From Hofstenia miamia (taxonomy: Eukaryota; Xenacoelomorpha; Acoela): a stretch of DNA of 64,000 nucleotides. The stretch lies in contig SCFE01000092.1 of the NCBI GenBank assembly GCA_004352715.1, forward strand, positions 1,098,969-1,162,968, given 5' to 3'. The translations under genes and the position numbers were made by a program. Of the stretch, positions 25,111-64,000 are shown in pieces; the stretch's first letter is position 1, and the number at the start of each line of letters is the position of its first letter. Below the pieces are notes generated by a model, which searched no databases, was not told the origin of the DNA, and saw only the letters and a list, made by a program, of their open reading frames with translations.

Positions 25111-26519
25111 CTAAACAAAATTTATTTTGCACTGCTTTGCCACAGAACACTAACTTAGGCATTGAAGCTAGAACTGCTTTATTCAAACTAGATGTGCTGA
25201 AGAAATATTCAGTCAATGAAGCAAATATTCAGTCAATTTGGTTTACATTAACAAAATTTTGACTTGTATTCGTCATGTGTTCTTTTGAATTCTCTTGTTC
25301 ATGCAGAGATTGCACAAATGAAATACCTTTTTAAGACTGACTATCCTGGTAGTTTATACAAGTCTCTTCCTATTTTGGAGAAAGTGTTCAACACTCTGTA
25401 TGACTTAACCGTAAATGTATTTTGGTTACTATATAACAATTTTTACTGTTCTTAAAACGTTTATATTTTGCTAAGCACATTTAGGGTGTGTTTAACATTT
25501 TCTATGGTGTTGAGAAAGTCTGTTTTTTGAAATTTTATTTCCACAAATTTCCATTATATTTCCATTTCACAATCTGGAAATGGAATGGAATGGATATGTT
25601 CATGTCCATATGCAAAACTGATTAAGGCTAATCTTTTGTTTAAATTAGAAGAATAAAGCAAATGAAATAGGTCGAAAATATAGATTTAGTGTTACATTGT
25701 AGTGGCTGAAATTCAAGAATTACATTTACAGAGAAAACACAAATCAACTATTCAAATATATATTCAAAAATTGTTGAAAGAGATAGACTGACTGCATTAT
25801 AAATTTAGAAAATCAGTGGAAAATTAAATGAACGCAACATCCGTTAAATAGTGATTTTGCTGCCCCTGAGAAAAAATATTCGGGGGGTGCATCACCCCCA
25901 GCACCCCCGGTTAGCTGGGCCCCTGCATACAGCAGGTACCATAAATCACAATTTTGGGTTTTTTGAATAAATAATAGGTTTAAACATGCCTTCTACATTA
26001 TTACAATCAATGAATTGTTTATTGTAGGTAAATGATTTTATTAAATGAAATAAATATAGCTAAGATAAAATGAATTAATAGTGCTACTTTTAGGTTATAC
26101 ATACTACCCCAGTGGTTAATATACAGGAAGCCCTGTGCATACATGTACTCGAGTAATTGTGATGAATGTTGCTACAAAGAAGTTTAAAGCAAAAATCTGG
26201 TAATTTCCGACTGAGCAATGTGCTTATATCTTGATATAAGCACACCTCCGCTTATAATCACATGTGCTTAAAATCGCGATAATACGTTATTTGATTAATC
26301 CCTATTCAAAAAGTTACAATCACCTTCGTTTTCGCATCTTTGGCGAACTAACGGTAATGATGGCATTTTCAGTCGAAGTAAAAATTAAATTAAAGTTCAA
26401 CACACACAGTCACAGACATTGAATGATGTAGACAGTAGACCAGGTGTATGCAGAGCTAAAAGTTCTTAAAGCAACATTAAAAGTTCTGAGATCAAAATTA
26501 TAACTTCTGAAGGAAAGAA

Positions 26520-28990
26520 CTTAAAATTTCTAAAAGTTTTGTTTGAAAGTATAAAATGATGTATAGCTTGTAATTTTTTAATTTTGTTTGAACATTCAAT
26601 GTATTCATGATTTTCTCATTTAAATAGGCCTATGTTTGGATATTCTTCAAACCAACAGATTATTAATTGCTGCAAGCTTTGAAACTACGAGGAGCACTCT
26701 CATCGCAACTCAAAGCAAATTTTGAAAAAATGTGGACAATCATCAACGAAAAGATAAAACAAATTCCTGATGAATTTACGACAAAAGCGAAATATGTATT
26801 AAAAAAGGTGGACATGTTGAATTGCTCTTGTAATTTGACATTTATCTGTTAGTTTCCGAATAATCTTTATATTCTATTGTGAAATAGTCCAATAAAGCTT
26901 TGCTTTTGTCATAAAATATTATTCAATTTATGCTGAAATTAATCTGCTTTCCTTCAAAGAATATATATATATATATATATTCTAGCGGAAACACAGAGTG
27001 AATGCTCTAATCATCGAACACTAACTCTACTTTATTAATAAAACAGAGACAACATATACAAGAAATAAATACGTATTAGACAACAAAAACAGGTTAAAAC
27101 AAAACCAGATATTAAATGAACTAAAATAAACGAAAACAAACGAAAAGAAGGCACGCGCTTTGATGCAGGGCGATTAGAAATGAGTGCGGTACAGGTTTTG
27201 TAAGAAATTTTCTACCGCAAAAAATCCACCGCTAACCACCGCATTGTGCATATTTTCCAGCAAACAACTGCAAAAAATTACATTTTACCACGGTAAGAAA
27301 AGATAGATATTTCTGAATTGTTTTTAAGGTTATGAATTATCCGTAGAAAAGTTTAAAGACAATTTCTTAGTTATTTGGTCAATTTGTTCAATTTTATTAG
27401 AGTAGTATCAAATCTTCCAAGAAATATATATAATTTTGAAATTTCTCAAATTCATTAATTATACACTTTCAAGGAAACCTTTCAAATGTCTAGTGTTTTA
27501 AAAAAACACTAGGTAAATTTCTACAAAGAGTAACTATAGAATGGAACGCGTAAAATTACTCAATTGATGAATCTACCTATTTTACCTAAATTTATTTTTA
27601 AGTAAAAAATCTCATAAGAATCTACAAATTACAGGTGTCTATTGTCAGATAAATTTTCAAGTTCACGGAATTATTATTGTGGCAAAGTTACTCGTTGTAG
27701 ATGTGTTTTTCACCTTAGGTTACGATTTGTACACACAAAATGAAATATCAAGGGACAAGCAGTAACTTATAAGTATATACATTAGGGTGTCCTCTTTTCG
27801 CAAAACTTATAGCATTCAGTTGAATTAATATGAAGAATTGTATTTTAAGTTAGACAATACTAACAATTTTTAACAAATAAAGGAAAAACCTTCAGAACAA
27901 CTCATTTTTGGAAAAATTTCTTGATCTTGATTTTTTGGTGCAAAGCTAAGAAAATTTTTGTTCTGTTTTGCATGCTTATTTCATGTTTGTAAGTATCTAA
28001 AACATTGCAAGATGCTTGTATGATTTTTATTGTACATTGAGTTGTTGGCTGTTAACCTTAGTGCTAAGTGCTGCTGTTTAGACAATGACAAAATTGATTC
28101 TCAAGTTATAAGAAAATACCTTTCATTGTATGTTAGCTGATATTTGCACAGTATACAGATACGGTTTCAAGAGGATCTCTACGATACTCTTACAAGGAAA
28201 TTTCTCTATTTTGTTAGACTTATATAATTTTCGAATTTCATCAATTCTGTGTGGAAATCGTTTGCGTCGATTGTTAAACTCTTATGTGATGCCTATTTTT
28301 CGATTTTGAAAAGATACTGCGATTAAGCGTTGCTCAAATACCTTGTTCTTGGCATTTGTGAAGCGAAATTCAGAAACTATTAATGCAAGCCAAAGTTCAC
28401 TCTTCGAAAGTTTTCTCAATAATATATATTTTTAAATATTGCATTATTGTACATAATTTGTTGATATTTAAATGAAACCTACTTTTTCTACGTGTTATTT
28501 TACTTATTGCGAAATGTAAGTTGAACATTAAACAATAAAACCTTTTCCGATTTATAACAATTGAAAGTGTGGGCTTTTAAATACATTCATCTAGAAATTA
28601 ATGCGTATTTTTGAAAATATTATCGTAGAATGTTACTTAGTTATTAATGAATACATACCAACATTTTAGACTGCTAAATTTGCTATTTTTATAAATAATA
28701 TTTTGCAGCCTCCCCACTATTTTACACTGTTCTACTGGTTGTCTATCCTTCTCTTTAGCAATCCTTGTCTATATGTATAATTGATCGATGAGGAAATGAA
28801 ATGAGTTTTCCAATGTGTTTGACTTGGGATTGTAAGTATATCGAGTAATAAATAATTTAAAATTCAAATAGTTTGTGTTAGAAAAGTGCAGACGTACAGA
28901 ATCTCTAGCGCTGGTAGAAACTAAATATTATTCCGATAACTCAAAAAACTAATAACAAATACATATTAAATGATTAAACCATGTCTTATA
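26520..28990. other. Mostly featureless; possible hAT-like end near 27166
   Basis: Contains a (TA)n run near 26960 and a GC-richer patch at 27150-27260 starting CAGGGCGATTAGAAATGAGT, which could be one end of an Ac-like element. No partner end was found. Confidence 0.35.
26667..26852 (+). CDS. Hypothetical small reading frame
   Basis: 61 codons reading MLQALKLRGALSSQLKANFE then KMWTIINEKIKQIPDEFTTK. The first 48 codons have helix-like, protein-like composition and end near an AAG/GTGGAC donor-like site. No family is recognised; it could be an exon or a chance frame. Confidence 0.2.
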   Translation: MLQALKLRGALSSQLKANFEKMWTIINEKIKQIPDEFTTKAKYVLKKVDMLNCSCNLTFIC

Positions 28991-29001
28991 AGCTGTAATA
29001 C

Positions 29002-29073
29002 CTGGCTTAAATTGCTCTGGCAAGCTCTGAATGGCAACATCGGCGATTTGCTTGGGTCGAACCACTGTGCGTA
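29002..29073 (-). CDS. Candidate downstream Khc tail exon
   Basis: A 72-nt segment with a long pyrimidine tract and TTTAG acceptor and a CCAG/GTATTA donor. Its GC content is well above the flanks. In phase 1, which matches the alternative donor of the 3' Khc exon, it reads VRTVVRPKQIADVAIQSLPE, then QFKP. The RPKQIA stretch loosely recalls the QIAKPIRP autoinhibitory tail of kinesin-1. A second frame (YAQWFDPSK...) is also open. It could instead belong to another minus-strand gene. Confidence 0.35.
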
Positions 29074-29708
29074 CTAAATATAAAAAATAATTATGCTAAT
29101 CTGCACATTGAATTATCTGTAATTCATTAAAATGAAATAAATGATATGAAGTTTCCGGCAACTGATTATGAAACCAAAATCAAAACTTTGCAAATCGACT
29201 TAGTATTGTGTAGTTTATATTTCTAGTTAATTTTGCAAGATTTCCGCCGAGATTACCTGTTACACTAGTAAAACACAGCAATAAAGTTATTTACATCAAA
29301 TAAGAATAATGTATAGTAAAATCCCAATAGATGAAATCACAGATAACTAGAATATCAGGCCATCGAGCCACTATAACAGTGTAAAATATAATCAGGTTTA
29401 CACCAATTTATGGTATCCAAAAACTATATTTTTAACTTTCAGCTAGACCGGAACACTGAAAATCATACCGTTGTTATTTCTTTCTAGAATTGGACATTTA
29501 TTAAGATACGCAAAACATTTTTTGAAATTTAAGAAAAATTAGACGGTGAATTTTGTTTATAGACTCACTTGAACATATAATGTTGTCCGCTGTAAAAGCG
29601 GTGCTCACAATAAATATGTTGTGTCAAATAGTGCACATTGTAGTCAATGGAAAAGACAAGGTGTAGGCCGATGCACCCTGTTACTATGATACAGCGAGCC
29701 CTTTATAA

Positions 29709-29747
<39 letters not shown>

Positions 29748-30249
29748 GGATAATTTTTGCAACATTTTGTACCATTATCCAACACATATCTATATCTGTT
29801 CAAAAGAGTCCTAAGTGCACCTCATAACATGTTTTTTTTGTGCAATCAGGAGTTGGGTCTTACTTGAAATAATATTGCGCAGTCTATTTTTTCGCGGAAT
29901 TATGGCTGAAATATCAAGTCAAGAAAAATCTAAATTGGAGGCAAAAAGATAAGAAATCAAAGCAAATGGAAGAAGAATGAAGAGAAGAGGTTAAGTGCGG
30001 AAAGAAAGGCACTTGTTTCGTCATAGACTATTAAATTTTCGGAGAGAAATTCAGGAGAAAAATCCAAATTTAGCCATAGTGATATGTAAAATATCAATTG
30101 TGCGAAAATATATTTTTCATTCCAAGTTTGTATACAGTGCATGATTATTTTTCAATATTTTTTGTTACTTCTAGGGATACTCAATCTGCAATTTTTTGGC
30201 TCTGCGACTTGGGTTAGAAGGCTTCCCTTATACAGGGATTTTTTTGCAT

Positions 30250-30446
30250 CTTTAAAGCAAGCCTGTAGCCAGACCAAATCCCCAGGGGGGCACACCTATG
30301 ACGTAAAAATATTGAAAGCTGATTAGTGGTGTGTTTTTAAATGTTCAAAGGGGGACCCTTTTATATTTTTTTGGCACTGCTGCTTACATTTTTCTCAGGG
30401 GGGGGCGTGTCCCCTGGCCCCCCGTGGCTACAGCATTGCTTTAGAG
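30250..30446. mobile_element. Short MITE, 197 bp
   Basis: The left end CTTTAAAGCAAGCCTGTAGC and the inverted right end CTCTAAAGCAATGCTGTAGC are terminal inverted repeats, each followed inside by GGGG-rich sequence. No coding content. No clear target-site duplication. Confidence 0.75.
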
Positions 30447-31827
30447 ACTAATGCACTTTTAGACAGGCATTACTCTGTCAATTCAGGTCAATTTCTTAGC
30501 TGTTTTCAGCATTCTGGAGAGCTCCTTTATCTCTATATGACAATATAAAAGTATATTTTTAATAACTTATATATAATTTGGTTAATTAGCGGCTACTGTC
30601 AAATTACAACTTGCGAATATTTATTAAACTACTTCAACTGAAACATCTTGAAACTCTATGGCTCGGCAACTAGTGACATCAATTACTACCATTATATAAG
30701 AAAATATATCAAAAAACCGGCCAATGAAGAAATTGACTAACACGTAAGCGGAAATTTCAGCATGTAATGCTCGAAAATTCAGAGGAAAGCTACGCATCGG
30801 CACCTGGTGGGATTCACAAGCTAATAAAAGGGCTCTAGATGGGGCTCAGAGGGCGATGACGTTTAAAAATGCGCGTTTTTATGCTTTTAATGCACCTAAT
30901 TTGAAGTATTCTTTTATTAGAACTTCAAAAGTGAGGGGGATGTGCTTTGTTTTCTCTCACTTTCAAAATTGAGATTACCCACTGTAATATGGTATTTACC
31001 TTTATTCAATTATCAAAATACATGAAAGATAAGTGATAATATTCTTAAACATACAAAATTTCAAATACATTCAAATATCTCTTCTCTAATGGAAATTAAC
31101 ACGCACCATAAGATCTTAATGATATTTACAGGCAAAACAATCGAGAAAAACCATTAAATTTCAAAATTAGAATTTCATATCAAGGCTACATTATATATGA
31201 TGAAGCTGTTAACACTATCAATTCAAAATCTTTAATTAATTAATAAGCTACTCATTTCGACTTATCATTGTGATATAAAACATTGTCTACGAAATATACT
31301 GAAAAGAATCCAGAAACTCATTAAAAGTTGGCAAACTTTTAGTTCACTAATACACTGGCTTTTTACAATTGAAAACACGTGATAATTGACAAGCCATATC
31401 TCTTTGCAGAATTGATTGTACTTTCCCATAAGTATTATTAAGGAATTCTGTGCAACAACAGTCACAGCAAAGGCTTTGGTAGAATAGTTCATAAAATGAT
31501 TGCAAGTAGTTGCATGTTTTTAGCATAAATCATTGAAACCTGTATTATTTTTGCACATTCTTTTACTGAATGATTCAGTAATTAAGTAATTTACTACAAA
31601 AAATTCTCGAAAAAACATTGTATATTAATGATAACTTAATAGAATGACTTAGATGGTTGGACTTGCAATCTAGCGGAAAGAGATTTCTTAGCCTAATTGT
31701 TAAGCATTTGATGTAAACATTTGTATCAAATTTGTAAAAACCAAGTTTCAATACCATATAATCGTTAAATATTTAAATTAACAGACATTCTTCAAGACTA
31801 AACGTGTATAATGCAAAATTATATTCA
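30447..31827. other. No gene seen
   Basis: AT-rich sequence between the 197-bp MITE and the kinesin 3' exon. It is either downstream flank or the last Khc intron, depending on how the gene ends. Confidence 0.5.
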
Positions 31828-63738
<31,911 letters not shown>

Positions 63739-64000
63739 AAGCTAAAGCCATTCAACAAAATGAAATAGATTCTTGCATAAATATTATTACTAAATATATA
63801 TAACAAGGCGCATATAACTTGCATTTGCGCATGAAAGTTTTTCAGTTATAACGAGATCGGTTAGAAAGAGGATTCAGTTATTATGAACGATTTTCGAAGC
63901 CCTTTAAGATTTTAACGAGCAATTCAATTTTAAATATACACTCATGCCCAAAAAAGTACCCGATAATTTTAATTTTATTGACATACTCATTTGATCAAAT

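Larger units (their letters stand above)
21590..26513. mobile_element. Structure bounded by long imperfect inverted repeats
   Basis: Outer arms 21590-21645 and 26461-26513 match as inverted repeats around the shared core TTTTGATCTCAGAACTTTTA. Inner arms 22107-22147 and 26250-26290 match around TATTATCGCG and AGCACATGTG. This suggests a decayed 4.9 kb transposon or two insertions of one short element in opposite orientation. A nested pair with GC-rich tips lies inside (22282-22343 and 25846-25950). Interior frames are short and unrecognised. Confidence 0.55.

Noticed and set aside
27150-27260. GC-richer patch considered as a tRNA or a complete hAT MITE
   Set aside because: It has no cloverleaf pairing or A/B boxes, and no matching second terminal repeat was found.

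Overview
This is a gene-poor, AT-rich stretch of animal nuclear DNA. Spliceosomal GT-AG introns, a kinesin heavy chain and several metazoan transposon families all say eukaryote and animal. The phylum cannot be fixed from the sequence; the kinesin is clearly diverged from the vertebrate proteins, so an invertebrate is most likely. There is nothing bacterial or viral in it. The window is an imperfect draft assembly, with N gaps at 18596-19595, 32002-33001, 50673-50693, 55418-56115 and 57818-58253, plus single Ns at 15841, 34076 and 34892.

Right half (about 31.8-63.7 kb): one minus-strand gene, a conventional kinesin (kinesin-1) heavy chain. Seventeen exons are placed here by exact splice sites and matching phase, from the ATG at 63738 to the coiled-coil tail next to the 32 kb gap. 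Introns range from 40-50 bp (introns 1, 4 and 15) to almost 10 kb. The long ones hold transposons: a non-LTR retrotransposon and a Penelope GIY-YIG remnant in intron 5, a non-autonomous hAT element in intron 3, and in the last long intron a nearly complete but dead hAT transposon followed by a degenerate member of an uncharacterised transposase-like family. A short exon (about 45-50 nt) between exons 11 and 12 and about 51 nt before the final exon were not found. The second probably lies in the 1000-N gap.

Left half (1-31.8 kb): mostly transposon remains. In order: a deleted IS630/mariner-like element (590-1134), a likely first exon of an unidentified minus-strand gene with an N-myristoylation signal (4490-4688), a TTAA-flanked foldback element (7851-8706), a LINE of the same family as the one in the kinesin gene (12.2-14.65 kb), a Tc1 element with paired TIRs (15043-16281) abutting or inserted into a Penelope-like element (16.28-17.23 kb), a mariner (17535 into the gap), a second full-length mariner-like element with TIRs (19935-21187), a 4.9 kb structure bounded by long inverted repeats (21.6-26.5 kb) and a 197-bp MITE (30250-30446). 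Two orphan exon candidates on the minus strand (29002-29073 and around 10975-11060) have good splice signals.

The best leads are the transposase-like family at 39.2-40.6 kb, the hAT MITE with a near-perfect 8-bp target duplication, and two local duplications (33.0/34.7 kb and 50.4/50.7 kb) that look like assembly or haplotype artefacts. The only working gene that can be argued for strongly is the kinesin heavy chain.
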